Notes: generated by a model from the sequence alone, not told the origin. 64,000 nucleotides of DNA from Xylanibacter brevis ATCC 19188 (GCF_000621725.1 NZ_JHXM01000007.1:186001-250000), one strand, 5' to 3'; positions 33,827-43,436 are shown, counted from the first letter of the stretch. Translations and numbers: made by a program.

Positions 33827-34591
33827 TTAATAGGATGCTTGACAAGGAATTCCGGCAGCGATGACGCGATCGCGGATGGCATCCAGTTCTTCGTGTGTAG
33901 CTTTCTGCAGAAGCTTGTCGGGCGTCTCGCGGTCGATGGTGTAAATCATCACCTGGCGAGGGGCAATGGCCTTGACTGCCTCCAGCCACGGACCCACATA
34001 TTCCTCTGAGGTGTTGTCGCTGTGGTCGCCATGCATGAACATGGTCTGGATGATGACGTGCCCGTTGAAGCGCTTCAGGTCTTCTATAATCTGCTGCACG
34101 TCGTAGTGGCCCGTGGGTCGATCTACCTTATTTATATATATAGGGTCAACAGTGTCCAGTTTCATGATATTGTTGTCCACACGCATCAACGCATCGTGAA
34201 CGGCCTGACGGTGAATCATGGTCGAATTGCTCAGCACAGATACCTTCGCTTGAGGGAAGTATTTGTCGCGCAGGCGCAGCGTGTCGTCTATAATCTCAGG
34301 AAACTCGGGGTTGGCCGTGGGCTCACCATTGCCAGCAAAGGTCAGCACATCGGGGGTAGGGCCGTTCTGCTGCATGTCTTGCAGCTTGGCCTCAAGAGCC
34401 TCTGCCACCTGTTGACGATGAGGCATGGGCAGATGAGGACGGTGGTCGGCATTGAAGCCACACTCACAGTAGATGCAGTCGAAGGTGCACACCTTGCCAT
34501 CGGCTGGCAGTAGGTTGATACCCAGCGATGTACCCAAACGACGACTGTGGATGGGACCGAAAATCGGAGAAGGATAAATAATCGTACTCAT
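33827..34591 (-). CDS. Radical SAM protein
   Basis: 254 residues. The iron-sulfur motif is CTFDCIYCECG (CxxxCxxC, about residues 34-41), followed by FAGNGEPTANPEF for SAM binding and a half-barrel. The family (COG0731-like, near wyosine-type enzymes) has varied substrates; without accessory domains or informative neighbours I cannot name the reaction. The start ATG at 34591 gives MSTIIYPSPIFGPIHSRRLG, the usual family N-terminus. It is convergent with GH53 and divergent from ftsX. Confidence 0.85.
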   Translation of the reverse strand: MSTIIYPSPIFGPIHSRRLGTSLGINLLPADGKVCTFDCIYCECGFNADHRPHLPMPHRQQVAEALEAKLQDMQQNGPTPDVLTFAGNGEPTANPEFPEIIDDTLRLRDKYFPQAKVSVLSNSTMIHRQAVHDALMRVDNNIMKLDTVDPIYINKVDRPTGHYDVQQIIEDLKRFNGHVIIQTMFMHGDHSDNTSEEYVGPWLEAVKAIAPRQVMIYTIDRETPDKLLQKATHEELDAIRDRVIAAGIPCQASY

Positions 34592-34693
34592 AATGGCGGC
34601 AAAAGTAAGTTTTTTCTGTCAGCTATGATAAAAAGTAAGGGGCTCTTTAACTCCTTTTAACGTGTTTGTGGTATAAAACTACCAAAAAAGACG

Positions 34694-34701
34694 TAACTTT
34701 G
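34694..34701 (+). promoter_or_regulatory. -7 element of the ftsX operon
   Basis: TAACTTTG, 33 bp before ATG 34734. The upstream TTTG position is weaker. Confidence 0.6.
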
Positions 34702-34733
34702 CAGACAATTTGGTGTATTACGCCTTAAAGCGA

Positions 34734-35612
34734 ATGAAGAATAGAAAAAAGAAGACCCGCCGCCGTTATGGCTTGCAGGTCGTAACACTATGCATCAGCA
34801 CTACTATGGTGTTGGTAATGTTGGGTTTGGTGGTCATGTCTGTCTTGACAGCACGAAACCTTTCTACTTTTGTGCGTGAAAACGTAACGATGAACGTGAT
34901 GCTGGGCGATACGGTGTCTGTCAGCGAGGGTGTGGAACTGGGAAACATGATTTTGGCGCAGCCTTATGCCAAGCATGTGACCTATATCAGCAAGGAGCAT
35001 GCGCTGAAGACCATGACCGAGGTGATGGGTGCCGATCCTAAGGAGTTTACGGGTGTGAACCCCTTTGAGGCCGAACTGGAGGTGCAGATGAATGCCGACT
35101 ATGTGGACACTGATTCCATGCGAAAGATATCCGACCATCTGATGACCAACGAAAAGGTGACGGATGTGGCCTATATGGAGAACCAGATAGACGATGTGAA
35201 TCGCAACGTGCAGCGCGTCAGTGTTGTTCTTCTTGTCTTGTCGCTATTGCTCATCTTCGTCAGCTACTCACTGATTAGTAGCAGTGTGAGGTTGGGCGTC
35301 TATTCCAGTCGTTTCTTGATTCACACGATGAAGCTGGTGGGTGCTTCGTGGGGCTTCATTCGTAGGCCATTCCTTCGCAACTCACTGTGCATCGGTGTGT
35401 TGTCGGCCTTTATTGCCTGTCTGGTACTTGGCGGTGTGGTCTATGGTCTGTTCCGCTACGAGCCTGGTATTACCGACATCCTGACGTGGCGCGAGATGGT
35501 CATCACGGGCTGCGCTGTGTTCTTGGCCGGTTTCCTGATTATGTTGTTCTGCACACTGTTGTCGGTCAACAAGTTCCTGCGCATGACGGCCAATGAGGTT
35601 TATAAGATTTAA
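34734..35612 (+). CDS. ftsX: Cell division protein FtsX
   Basis: 292 residues from MKNRKKKTRRRYG. Topology is typical FtsX: cytoplasmic basic N-terminus, TM1 (about 15-40), a periplasmic domain, then three TM helices (about 165-190, 215-240, 260-285) enclosing the permease-like region with LVGASWGFIRRPFL. With the ATPase FtsE it controls peptidoglycan hydrolases during division; ftsE is not in the window. Alternative TTG/GTG starts lie eight codons upstream. It heads an operon-like run with DUF3098, uppP, truB, queA and folK. Confidence 0.9.
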   Translation: MKNRKKKTRRRYGLQVVTLCISTTMVLVMLGLVVMSVLTARNLSTFVRENVTMNVMLGDTVSVSEGVELGNMILAQPYAKHVTYISKEHALKTMTEVMGADPKEFTGVNPFEAELEVQMNADYVDTDSMRKISDHLMTNEKVTDVAYMENQIDDVNRNVQRVSVVLLVLSLLLIFVSYSLISSSVRLGVYSSRFLIHTMKLVGASWGFIRRPFLRNSLCIGVLSAFIACLVLGGVVYGLFRYEPGITDILTWREMVITGCAVFLAGFLIMLFCTLLSVNKFLRMTANEVYKI

Positions 35613-35640
35613 GTTAATAGAAATATAGAGTTATCATTTC

Positions 35641-35883
35641 ATGAATAAGAGAGATTTTGCATTTGGAAAGATGAACTACATCCTGCTGGCAGTGGGCATG
35701 CTCATTGTCATCATAGGATTTATTCTGATGGGTGGCGACAGTTCTACGGCGGACGCCTTCAATCCTAATATCTTCAGCGCTCGTCGTGTCAAGGTGGCTC
35801 CAGTGGTTTGTCTGCTGGGCTTCGTGTCGATGATATATGCCGTTGTCTATAAGTCGAAGGAAGATAAGGAGGAGGCCGAATGA
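35641..35883 (+). CDS. DUF3098 family small membrane protein
   Basis: 80 residues with two membrane helices (MNYILLAVGMLIVIIGFILM and VAPVVCLLGFVSMIYAVVYK) separated by the loop STADAFNPNIFSARRVK that marks DUF3098. In Bacteroidetes it regularly sits between ftsX and uppP. The stop overlaps the uppP start by 4 bp, so it is translationally coupled. Function unknown, presumably in cell-envelope assembly. Confidence 0.88.
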   Translation: MNKRDFAFGKMNYILLAVGMLIVIIGFILMGGDSSTADAFNPNIFSARRVKVAPVVCLLGFVSMIYAVVYKSKEDKEEAE

Positions 35884-36755
35884 CCTGGATTGAGACCATC
35901 ATCATAGCTATTGTCGAGGGACTCACGGAGTTCCTGCCCGTATCATCTACGGGTCATATGATCATCACGCAGAACCTGCTGGGACTAGACCCTGCATCGC
36001 TGAGTGAAAGCGATAAGGCCTTTGTGCATGCCTTCACATTCATCATCCAGTTTGGTGCTATCCTGTCGGTGGTATGCCTCTATTGGAAACAGTTCTTCCA
36101 GTTTGACAACAGTCCTGCGCCTGCCGGAAGTAGCTGCTTGCAGAAGCTGAAGCATCGCTTCAATTTCTACTGGTTGCTGGTTGTCGGTGTGCTGCCTGCA
36201 GTCGTTATCGGCTTGTTGGCTAAGAAGTCGGGAGTGCTTGACTGGTTGCTCGACAGCGTCGAGGTGGTAGCCGTCATGCTGGTTGTCGGAGGCATTTTCA
36301 TGTTGTTCTGCGACAAGCTCTTCAACAAGGGTACCGACGAGAATAAGGTGACAGAGAAGCGTGCGTTCAATATTGGTCTTTACCAGTGTATCTCGGTGAT
36401 TCCAGGCGTGTCGCGCTCTATGGCAACCATCGTGGGCGGTATGACACAGGGACTGACCCGCAAGCGTGCTGCCGAGTTCTCGTTCTTCCTGGCCGTACCT
36501 ACAATGGCAGGCGCCACCTTGTTGGATTTGCTCGATTTGTTTAAGGAAGACACGGCATGGGCCACAACACACAACATCACCATGCTGCTCTTGGGATGCG
36601 TGGTAGCCTTTGTAGTGGCGCTGCTTGCCATGAAGTGGTTCGTGAACTTCCTGTCGAAATATGGCTTTAAGGCTTTCGGAGTGTATCGTATCATCGTTGG
36701 CAGCATTATCATCGTGATGCTGTTGACAGGTCATTCACTAGCAATGGTTGACTGA
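35880..36755 (+). CDS. uppP: Undecaprenyl-diphosphatase
   Basis: 291 residues, a polytopic BacA/UppP family protein. The motif EGLTEFLPVSSTGHMII (about residues 14-30) carries the catalytic Glu residues and the second conserved block is PGVSRSMATI (about 179-188). It dephosphorylates undecaprenyl pyrophosphate to recycle the lipid carrier for peptidoglycan and surface glycans, and its excess raises bacitracin tolerance. It starts inside the DUF3098 stop; truB follows after 1 bp. Confidence 0.94.
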   Translation: MTWIETIIIAIVEGLTEFLPVSSTGHMIITQNLLGLDPASLSESDKAFVHAFTFIIQFGAILSVVCLYWKQFFQFDNSPAPAGSSCLQKLKHRFNFYWLLVVGVLPAVVIGLLAKKSGVLDWLLDSVEVVAVMLVVGGIFMLFCDKLFNKGTDENKVTEKRAFNIGLYQCISVIPGVSRSMATIVGGMTQGLTRKRAAEFSFFLAVPTMAGATLLDLLDLFKEDTAWATTHNITMLLLGCVVAFVVALLAMKWFVNFLSKYGFKAFGVYRIIVGSIIIVMLLTGHSLAMVD

Positions 36756-36756
36756 T

Positions 36757-37470
36757 ATGAACTTCCACGAAGGAGCTTTTGTTTTTGTCAACAAGCCTTA
36801 TCGCATGTCGTCGTTCGGCGCATTGGCTTTTGTGCGCACCCGCCTGTCGAAGAAGTTGGGCGTGAAGCGCCTGAAAACCGGTCATGCCGGAACACTTGAC
36901 CCGCTGGCAACGGGCGTGTTGATACTGTGCACGGGCAAGGCAACAAAGAAGATAGAGAGTCTGCAACTGCAGAGCAAGGAATATACAGCCACACTGCAAC
37001 TGGGAGCTACGACACCATCGTTCGATCGTGAACATACGGTAGATATGACCTATCCCACCAAGCACATCACCCGCGAGTTGATACTCCAGGTGCTGAAACA
37101 GTTCGAGGGCGACATTATGCAGGTGCCTCCTGTCTATTCTGCCGTGATGGTCGATGGACACCGTGCCTATCATCTGGCCCGCAAAGGCGACGAGGTGGAG
37201 CTGAAGGCGAAGCCCGTGAGGATTGATGAGATAGAGCTGACCGACTTTAATCCCGACACCATGCAGATGAGCATCCGCGTGGCTTGTGGCAAGGGAACCT
37301 ACATCCGCTCGCTGGCACGCGACATCGGTAAGGCACTCAATAGCGGTGCTTTCCTCACAGCCCTCTGCCGCACCCGTTTAGGCGATGTACGTATTGAAGA
37401 CTGCGTCAAGCTTGACGAGTTCAACGAGTGGCTGGAGCAGCAAGATATAGAAGATTTGAAAAGTAAATAA
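36757..37470 (+). CDS. truB: tRNA pseudouridine(55) synthase
   Basis: About 237 residues from [20 protein letters not shown]. The active-site motif is [17 protein letters not shown] with the catalytic Asp of [19 protein letters not shown] and [12 protein letters not shown] are further TruB blocks. It makes pseudouridine 55 in the T-loop of tRNAs. It follows uppP by 1 bp and precedes queA by 26 bp. Confidence 0.94.
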   Translation: MNFHEGAFVFVNKPYRMSSFGALAFVRTRLSKKLGVKRLKTGHAGTLDPLATGVLILCTGKATKKIESLQLQSKEYTATLQLGATTPSFDREHTVDMTYPTKHITRELILQVLKQFEGDIMQVPPVYSAVMVDGHRAYHLARKGDEVELKAKPVRIDEIELTDFNPDTMQMSIRVACGKGTYIRSLARDIGKALNSGAFLTALCRTRLGDVRIEDCVKLDEFNEWLEQQDIEDLKSK

Positions 37471-37496
37471 ACAGCAAACAATTAACATACACCATA

Positions 37497-38639
37497 ATGA
37501 AGTTATCACAATTCAAATTCAAACTACCAGAGAGCCAGGTAGCTCTCTATCCCCCTCATCGCGCATTCGAGAATGAGGATGGTACGATTGATCGCGTTTA
37601 TAACCGTGACCAGTGTAAACTGATGGTGATACACCGTAAGAGCGAGAAGATCGATATGTTCAAGAAGGATGCCGAGGGCAACGATACCGAAGAACTGATG
37701 ACCTTCCGCAATATCGTGGACTACTTCGAAGAGGGTGATACGTTTATCTTTAACGATACACAGGTGTTCCCCGCTCGTCTCTATGGTACTAAGGAAAAGA
37801 CCGATGCTAAGATTGAGGTGTTCTTGTTGCGTGAGCTCAACGAGGAACTGCGTCTTTGGGATGTGCTGGTAGAGCCCGCACGTAAGATAAGAATAGGCAA
37901 CAAGTTGTTCTTCGATGGTGAAGGTCCTATGGTGGCCGAGGTCATCGACAATACCACGAGTCGTGGACGTACGCTGCGATTCCTATATGACTGTCCTCAC
38001 GATGAGTTCAAGCGCGAGCTGTTCTCGCTTGGCGAGGCACCATTGCCACGCTATATCGTTGACCGTCGTCCGGCAGAACCTGATGATATGGAACAGTTCC
38101 AGACCATCTATGCACGTCATGAAGGTGCTGTGACGGCTCCAGCTACAGGTCTTCACTTCAGTCGCGAGCTGATGAAGATGATGGAGATTCGTGGTTTTAA
38201 CTTTGCTTACATCACCGTGCACTGCGGCCTGGGCTCTTTCGATCCTATTGAGGTGGAAGACCTGACCAAGCATAAGATGAACTCTGAGCAGATGATTATC
38301 AGTGCTGAGGCTTGCGACATTGTGAACAAGACCAAGGCAGAGGGTCACCGCGTATGTGCCGTGGGCATCAGCACAGCACGTGCCACCGAGTCGGCAGTTG
38401 GCACCGATGGCATGCTGAAAGAGTTCGAGGGATGGACCAACAAGTTTATCTTCCCTCCCTACGAGTATGGCCTGGCTAATGCAATGATTACCAATTTCTA
38501 TCATCCCGAGTCAACCATGCTGATGGCTGCCACAGCCTTTGGTGGTTACGACCTCGTGATGGAAGGCTATAAGAAGGCATTGAAGAACGACTATCAGTTC
38601 GGCTGCTATGGCGATGCCATGTTGATACTGGATGATTAA
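37497..38639 (+). CDS. queA: tRNA preQ1(34) S-adenosylmethionine ribosyltransferase-isomerase
   Basis: 380 residues, somewhat longer than E. coli QueA. Conserved blocks include [28 protein letters not shown] and [17 protein letters not shown], then the [12 protein letters not shown] region near the C-terminus. It transfers the ribosyl part of SAM to preQ1 in tRNA during queuosine synthesis. The 3' end overlaps folK by 8 bp. Confidence 0.94.
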   Translation: MKLSQFKFKLPESQVALYPPHRAFENEDGTIDRVYNRDQCKLMVIHRKSEKIDMFKKDAEGNDTEELMTFRNIVDYFEEGDTFIFNDTQVFPARLYGTKEKTDAKIEVFLLRELNEELRLWDVLVEPARKIRIGNKLFFDGEGPMVAEVIDNTTSRGRTLRFLYDCPHDEFKRELFSLGEAPLPRYIVDRRPAEPDDMEQFQTIYARHEGAVTAPATGLHFSRELMKMMEIRGFNFAYITVHCGLGSFDPIEVEDLTKHKMNSEQMIISAEACDIVNKTKAEGHRVCAVGISTARATESAVGTDGMLKEFEGWTNKFIFPPYEYGLANAMITNFYHPESTMLMAATAFGGYDLVMEGYKKALKNDYQFGCYGDAMLILDD

Positions 38640-39099
38640 ACTGCATAATGTATATCTAGGCCTGGGCTCAAACCTCGGACAGCGTGAGGAGAATATTCTT
38701 CAGGCCTATGAGCATATAGAAAGGCTGATTGGACATATTGCGTGCCAATCAGCCTTTTTCTATTCCGAACCATGGGGATTTCAGTCGGCCCATGGTTTTG
38801 TAAATACGGCTATTCGTGTGGAAACAGCCCTTTCTCCTTTCGAGGTGCTGAAGCAGACGCAGCACATTGAAAAGCTGTTGGGCAAGACGGCAGCTCATGC
38901 CACCATTCGTACTTCTTATGAGGAATGCCAGTATCAGGACCGTCCTATCGACATTGATATCCTGCTTTTCGACGACCTGACCATTGACGAACCGGCATTA
39001 AAAATCCCTCACCCGCTGATGCAGGAGAGGGAGTTTGTCATGATTCCGCTTCGCGAAGTGCTGCCGATTACTTACGCAGACCGAGAGCCTTCACAATAG
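38632..39099 (+). CDS. folK: 6-hydroxymethyl-7,8-dihydropterin pyrophosphokinase
   Basis: 155 residues. HPPK signatures: [20 protein letters not shown] at the start, FYSEPWGF, and the [15 protein letters not shown] metal- and ATP-binding block, then [19 protein letters not shown]. It pyrophosphorylates hydroxymethyl-dihydropterin in folate synthesis. Its last 32 bp overlap the 3' end of rpsO on the opposite strand. Confidence 0.92.
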   Translation: MIKLHNVYLGLGSNLGQREENILQAYEHIERLIGHIACQSAFFYSEPWGFQSAHGFVNTAIRVETALSPFEVLKQTQHIEKLLGKTAAHATIRTSYEECQYQDRPIDIDILLFDDLTIDEPALKIPHPLMQEREFVMIPLREVLPITYADREPSQ

Positions 39100-39337
39100 C
39101 ACGATAGCGGTTGATGTCGTTATCGTAGAGATACTTCAGCAACTTACGGCGACGACCTACCATCTTTGTCAGTGAACGAGCGGTACCGAAGTCCTTGTGG
39201 TTAGCCTTCAGGTGCTCTGTCAGGTGCTTGATACGATAGGTGAACAGAGCAATCTGGCTCTCTGCAGAACCGGTGTCTGTTGTTGACTTGCCATACTGGC
39301 CGAAAATCTCTTGCTTCTTAGCTTGATCGAGATACAT
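39068..39337 (-). CDS. rpsO: 30S ribosomal protein S15
   Basis: 89 residues, the normal S15 length: TDTGSAESQIALFTYRIKHL, then HKDFGTARSLTKMVGRRRKL and [20 protein letters not shown] are family blocks. It binds the central domain of 16S rRNA early in 30S assembly. It stands alone with its own promoter and a structured leader. The gene is tail-to-tail with folK, overlapping by 32 bp. Confidence 0.96.
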   Translation of the reverse strand: MYLDQAKKQEIFGQYGKSTTDTGSAESQIALFTYRIKHLTEHLKANHKDFGTARSLTKMVGRRRKLLKYLYDNDINRYRAIVKALGLRK

Positions 39338-39346
39338 AATTGAAAT

Positions 39347-39403
39347 GTGATTAATTACTGTTTTTGCTCATACATTCTTCCGACGTCATGACGCCTTAAT
39401 CAC
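39347..39403 (-). promoter_or_regulatory. Putative rpsO leader stem (autoregulation candidate)
   Basis: On the minus strand GTGATTAA (39396-39403) and TTAATCAC (39347-39354) form a perfect 8-bp stem that ends 9 nt before the rpsO ATG. A GGCGTCATGACGTC palindrome lies inside the loop. S15 represses its own translation through leader structures in several bacteria; this position would expose or hide the ribosome site. Confidence 0.5.
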
Positions 39404-39451
39404 AGAGTGCAAAACGTCGTCGAATGCTTCGGACTTTCCGAAAAGCGGGTG

Positions 39452-39459
39452 CAAAGGTA
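39452..39459 (-). promoter_or_regulatory. -7 element of rpsO
   Basis: TACCTTTG on the minus strand, giving a leader of about 105 nt. Confidence 0.65.
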
Positions 39460-39466
39460 CAAAAAA

Positions 39467-39496
39467 AAGTGAAAAGTGAAAAGTGAAAAGTGAAAA
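39467..39496. repeat. Heptanucleotide repeat upstream of bipA
   Basis: Four tandem copies of AAAAGTG (in frame with GTGAAAA) between the divergent rpsO and bipA promoters. Slippage here could alter promoter spacing, but the bipA -33/-7 pair lies just outside the tract. Confidence 0.6.
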
Positions 39497-39497
39497 A

Positions 39498-39529
39498 TTT
39501 GCTTAAAACTATCATTTTTTGTAACTTTG
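39498..39529 (+). promoter_or_regulatory. Promoter of bipA
   Basis: TTTG (39498-39501), 20-bp spacer, TAACTTTG (39522-39529), 24 bp before the ATG. Confidence 0.8.
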
Positions 39530-39553
39530 CACCCGATTTTACGTAAAATAATT

Positions 39554-41356
39554 ATGCAGGATATCAGAAACATTGCGATTATCGCACACGTTGACCACGG
39601 CAAAACAACGCTGGTGGACAAGATGATGCTCGCAGGCAATCTTTTCCGCGAGGGACAGAACCTGTCGAACCAAGTACTGGATGCAAACGACTTGGAGCGC
39701 GAACGAGGCATCACTATTCTTTCGAAGAATGTTTCCATCAATTGGAAAGGAACAAAAATCAATATCATTGATACTCCGGGACACTCCGACTTCGGTGGTG
39801 AAGTGGAGCGTGTTTTGAATATGGCCGATGGATGTCTGTTGCTTGTCGACGCATTCGAGGGCCCCATGCCTCAGACTCGTTTTGTGCTGCAGAAAGCACT
39901 CGAGATTGGCTTGAAGCCTATTGTTGTTGTCAACAAGGTGGACAAACCTAACTGTCGTCCAGAGGAAGTCTATGAGATGGTGTTTGATCTCATGTTCTCT
40001 CTGAATGCTACCGAAGACCAGCTGGACTTCCCCGTGGTCTATGGCTCGGCCAAGAATGGCTGGATGAGCGAGGACTACAACAAGCCAACAACCGACATTC
40101 ATTATCTGCTCGATAAGATTATTGAGGTGATTCCCGCTCCTAAAAAGTTGGAGGGCACACCTCAGATGCTGATCACCTCATTGGACTATAGCAGCTATAC
40201 GGGTCGTATTGCTGTGGGTCGCGTGCATCGTGGCACCCTGAAGGACGGCATGCAGGTCACCATTGCCCATCGTGACGGTTCGATGGAGAAGACCCGCATC
40301 AAGGAGCTCCACACTTTCGATGGTATGGGACATCAGCGCATCGACGAAGTGGAGTGTGGCGACATCTGTGCCGTCATCGGTCTTGAAAAGTTCGAGATTG
40401 GCGACACCATCTGTGACATGGAGAACCCAGAGCCACTGCCACCAATCGCTATCGACGAGCCTACCATGTCTATGCTCTTTATGATCAACGACTCACCTTT
40501 CTTTGGTAAGGAAGGTAAGTTTGTTACTTCACGCCATATCAACGACCGTCTGGAGAAAGAGCTGGAGAAGAACCTTGCCCTTCGTGTAAAACCTTTCGAG
40601 GATTATACCGATAAGTGGGTGGTTTCTGGTCGTGGTGTGCTGCACCTCTCTGTGCTCATCGAGACCATGCGTCGCGAGGGCTACGAGCTTCAGGTTGGCC
40701 AGCCACAGGTTATCTACAAAGAGATTAACGGTGTGAAGCACGAGCCTGTTGAGGAACTCACCATCAACGTACCCGAGGAGTTCGCCTCTAAGATGATTGA
40801 TATGGTGACACGCCGCAAGGGCGAGATGACTTCTATGGAGAGTCAGGGCGAGCGCACCAACATCGAGTTCGACATCCCCTCACGTGGTATCATCGGTCTG
40901 CGTACTAATGTTCTGACTGCTTCTCAGGGTGAGGCTATCATGGCACACCGTTTCAAGGAGTATCAGCCATACAAGGGTGAGATAGAACGTCGTGTCAATG
41001 GTTCAATGATTGCCTTGGAAACAGGTAACTCTTTTGCTTATGCCATTGATAAGCTGCAGGACCGTGGTAAGTTCTTCATCGATCCAGGTGAGGACGTTTA
41101 CATGGGTGAGGTTGTCGGTGAGCATGTTCACGACAACGACCTGGTGGTGAATGTCTGCAAGGCTAAGCAGTTGACCAACGTGCGTGCATCTGGTACCGAT
41201 GATAAAGCTCGCATCATTCCAAAGGTTATCATGTCGCTAGAGGAATGTCTGGAGTATATTAAGGAAGACGAGCTGGTGGAGGTGACACCTAAGTCTATGC
41301 GTATCCGCAAGGCTATCCTCGATCACGACCAGCGTAAAAAGGCTGCGAAACAGTGA
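39554..41356 (+). CDS. bipA: Ribosome-associated GTPase BipA/TypA
   Basis: 600 residues from MQDIRNIAIIAHVDHGKTTL. G1 is AHVDHGKTT, G3 DTPGHSDF, G4 NKVDKP and G5 GSAKNG; EF-G-like domains and a C-terminal domain follow (SRGIIGLRTNVLTASQGEAI is a BipA hallmark). It is a translational GTPase that helps 50S assembly and growth under stress. It is monocistronic, with its own promoter and a terminator at 41463-41497. Confidence 0.96.
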   Translation: MQDIRNIAIIAHVDHGKTTLVDKMMLAGNLFREGQNLSNQVLDANDLERERGITILSKNVSINWKGTKINIIDTPGHSDFGGEVERVLNMADGCLLLVDAFEGPMPQTRFVLQKALEIGLKPIVVVNKVDKPNCRPEEVYEMVFDLMFSLNATEDQLDFPVVYGSAKNGWMSEDYNKPTTDIHYLLDKIIEVIPAPKKLEGTPQMLITSLDYSSYTGRIAVGRVHRGTLKDGMQVTIAHRDGSMEKTRIKELHTFDGMGHQRIDEVECGDICAVIGLEKFEIGDTICDMENPEPLPPIAIDEPTMSMLFMINDSPFFGKEGKFVTSRHINDRLEKELEKNLALRVKPFEDYTDKWVVSGRGVLHLSVLIETMRREGYELQVGQPQVIYKEINGVKHEPVEELTINVPEEFASKMIDMVTRRKGEMTSMESQGERTNIEFDIPSRGIIGLRTNVLTASQGEAIMAHRFKEYQPYKGEIERRVNGSMIALETGNSFAYAIDKLQDRGKFFIDPGEDVYMGEVVGEHVHDNDLVVNVCKAKQLTNVRASGTDDKARIIPKVIMSLEECLEYIKEDELVEVTPKSMRIRKAILDHDQRKKAAKQ

Positions 41357-41462
41357 GCGTAATGATGCTTGCATCGATTACCGAACGCAAGCAGGCTCGA
41401 CCGAAGGTCAAGGCTAACAAGCAGTAATACTGCTCTCCATCGTTCGGATGGCATACATAAAA

Positions 41463-41500
41463 AAGTGGCACAGAGGATCCATTCCTTTGTGCCACTTCTT
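41463..41500 (+). terminator. Terminator after bipA
   Basis: AAGTGGCACA pairs across 15 bases with TGTGCCACTT, followed by CTTTT. It is near-symmetric, so it may also serve the convergent gene at 41534. Confidence 0.75.
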
Positions 41501-41533
41501 TTATTCTGATAGTCTGACCTTTTTGCTACAGTC

Positions 41534-42220
41534 TTATTCCTGACTATCGTGTTTCTGGTCGAACAGGCCGGCTTGCTCCAGAATGGGGATGATATGGCTG
41601 GCCAGCATTCGTTTGTTGTCCTTTTCTTCCGAGTAGTATTTGTTGCAAAGATCGGTGTCCTTTTTCAACATCTTTTCCATTAGTCTGTCGTTTATCAGTC
41701 GCAGATCGATGACGCCCTTTTCATTGCTACCGTGCGAGATGAGGTAACATACCTGACGTTTCATGTGGTTGCTGGCACTGATGGCTCCGCCAATGGCGCC
41801 AAACATATAGGCAGATACGAATTCTGACTGGGCTATTTTCTTTCCGATTATTTTGTTTACGATCAGCAGACTGTGCTTGCCAATGCGTCTGGCCTTCACA
41901 TAACCATTGCCAAAGGGTGTTCCCTCGAACCGCAGGTCGCGACAGTTCACGTAGAGTGTATTGTCGATAGCGATGGCAAAGGCTTCTTTTTTCAGTAGTT
42001 TGTCAATAGACTTGTTGCCCGTGGTGAAGGCAAAGTCACTGCCACCCCACCACATCTGATGCGACTTACTGTGGGTCTTGATGTGTATAGAGTCCAGTTC
42101 TTCCCATTTGTTGTCCATGAAATCTTCATAGGTCATGCAGAACTTCTTCTGTGCGGTGGTTGTCAGTGATACTAATAGCATGGCTATGCTTAGTATCCAT
42201 CTCGCGTTGTTTTTTCTCAT
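41534..42220 (-). CDS. Secreted protein of unknown function (DUF6563-like)
   Basis: 228 residues with a signal peptide (RWILSIAMLLVSLTTTAQ). The mature part starts KKFCMTYEDFMDNKWEELDS and contains WWGGSDFAFTTGNKSIDKLL and LYVNCRDLRFEGTPFGNGYV. I associate this pattern with the Bacteroidales DUF6563 family, from memory only. There is a glycine-rich hydrophobic stretch (AYMFGAIGGAISASN) that could touch a membrane. It follows the lipoprotein gene at 42253 by 32 bp on the same strand and is probably co-expressed. Confidence 0.7.
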   Translation of the reverse strand: MRKNNARWILSIAMLLVSLTTTAQKKFCMTYEDFMDNKWEELDSIHIKTHSKSHQMWWGGSDFAFTTGNKSIDKLLKKEAFAIAIDNTLYVNCRDLRFEGTPFGNGYVKARRIGKHSLLIVNKIIGKKIAQSEFVSAYMFGAIGGAISASNHMKRQVCYLISHGSNEKGVIDLRLINDRLMEKMLKKDTDLCNKYYSEEKDNKRMLASHIIPILEQAGLFDQKHDSQE

Positions 42221-42252
42221 TGTCAGTGTGTTTTTGGTTTATTGTTGTAGTC

Positions 42253-43380
42253 TTACAAGTGTGTGCGTAGTGTCAGCATCACTGTTGCACATTTAAAGCC
42301 ATAAGCTTCGTCCTCAGGTTGGTTGAATCCTTCTGGTCGTTTGAATGTGGCCATCTGTATAGCTGCATCAATGCCAACGCTAAAGTGGTTGTTCAGCATC
42401 ACACCGAGTCCCACCGATTCCCTCATGCCAAATCCCACTTCGTCGGAACCACTGTCGTGATAATACCCCATGCCAATGCCCACGGAAAGGTCTGCATAGA
42501 AGTGTTGTGCGAACGTGCCGCCCATAACCAGATTAGGACCGGCATAGAAGAAATTATAACTCACTTTCGACGTGTTGAAGTAGTTGCCTATTGAAAGGTT
42601 TGTCTGGCTGCCATACAGGTCAAAGCCATAGCCCCAAAGGTCTCCTATGCTGTGGATAGACAGGTCGAAAGCAGTACCTCTGGCGTTAGAGATGTAGTCT
42701 CTACCGTCGTTCGAGAGGTACATTTTCGATAGAGTCCACATCGGCCCACCACTAATCTTAATGACGCCTTTTCGTGATTCTTTCTCTTTCTCGATGCTGA
42801 AATAGCTGCTTGCATCTTCAAAAGAGCTCTCTTCTATAGTGGTATCTTGCTGTTCTTCTTTATCTCCTACCTCAGCCAATGTGCTATATTTGCTCATTTC
42901 CTGCTGTGCGGCCTCCTCCTGACGCTGCTTCACCATCTGCTCTTGTTCTTTGCTCATGGCCTGTATGGGTGACTGGTTCTGCTGTATGCCCATGGCCAAC
43001 AGGTTCTTGATACGTTTAGGTGATATCGTCAGGGCGCTGTTTGTTTCGCCGTCGTAGTAGGCCATCGTACCTTTCAACGTGTTCTTCTCCATGTCGCTAT
43101 GGTCCACCACCAGGATGTTACCTCCCTGTTGTGCCGTCTCTTTCACAGCCAAGTTCAGTATTCGGGTGTAGCTTTTTTGCAGCGAAGAGTGTCGGCTCTT
43201 GATTTTTAGTTGTCCAATGCTGCGCGCTTCGTTGGGTATTGTGTCCCTATGGCCCAGTATCATCACTTGGCTGGTTGCTTTCGGTTCCAGCGCCTGTGTA
43301 GTCATTTCGGTCGTTATCTTTGGTGCACAGCCTACCATCAGGCTTGCGGCCATGACAACCATTGCGATATTTTTTTTCAT
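42253..43380 (-). CDS. Lipoprotein with C-terminal outer-membrane barrel-like domain
   Basis: 375 residues with a lipobox (MAASLMVGCAPK). An N-terminal domain (about 25-120, with SIGQLKIKSRHSSLQKSY and GGNILVVDHSDME) resembles small heavy-metal-like or YbjQ-like folds. It is joined by a Gln/Glu-rich helical linker (about 135-195) to a C-terminal beta-rich part (about 205-375) with alternating aromatic residues like an eight-strand barrel. No family is recognised with certainty. A promoter lies at 43405-43436. Confidence 0.75.
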   Translation of the reverse strand: MKKNIAMVVMAASLMVGCAPKITTEMTTQALEPKATSQVMILGHRDTIPNEARSIGQLKIKSRHSSLQKSYTRILNLAVKETAQQGGNILVVDHSDMEKNTLKGTMAYYDGETNSALTISPKRIKNLLAMGIQQNQSPIQAMSKEQEQMVKQRQEEAAQQEMSKYSTLAEVGDKEEQQDTTIEESSFEDASSYFSIEKEKESRKGVIKISGGPMWTLSKMYLSNDGRDYISNARGTAFDLSIHSIGDLWGYGFDLYGSQTNLSIGNYFNTSKVSYNFFYAGPNLVMGGTFAQHFYADLSVGIGMGYYHDSGSDEVGFGMRESVGLGVMLNNHFSVGIDAAIQMATFKRPEGFNQPEDEAYGFKCATVMLTLRTHL

Positions 43381-43404
43381 GTAGTTATATGGTTAAAGTC
43401 GGTA

Positions 43405-43436
43405 CAAAAGTAACGTATTTTGTCTTGATGTGCAAA
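43405..43436 (-). promoter_or_regulatory. Promoter of the lipoprotein/DUF6563-like pair
   Basis: Minus strand TACTTTTG (43405-43412) and TTTG (43433-43436), 20 bp apart, 25 bp before the ATG. Confidence 0.75.

Noticed and set aside
41463..41497. Another 22-bp palindrome array after bipA
   Set aside because: The two AGTGGCAC-type cores are 24 bp apart from centre to centre and pair as a normal terminator.
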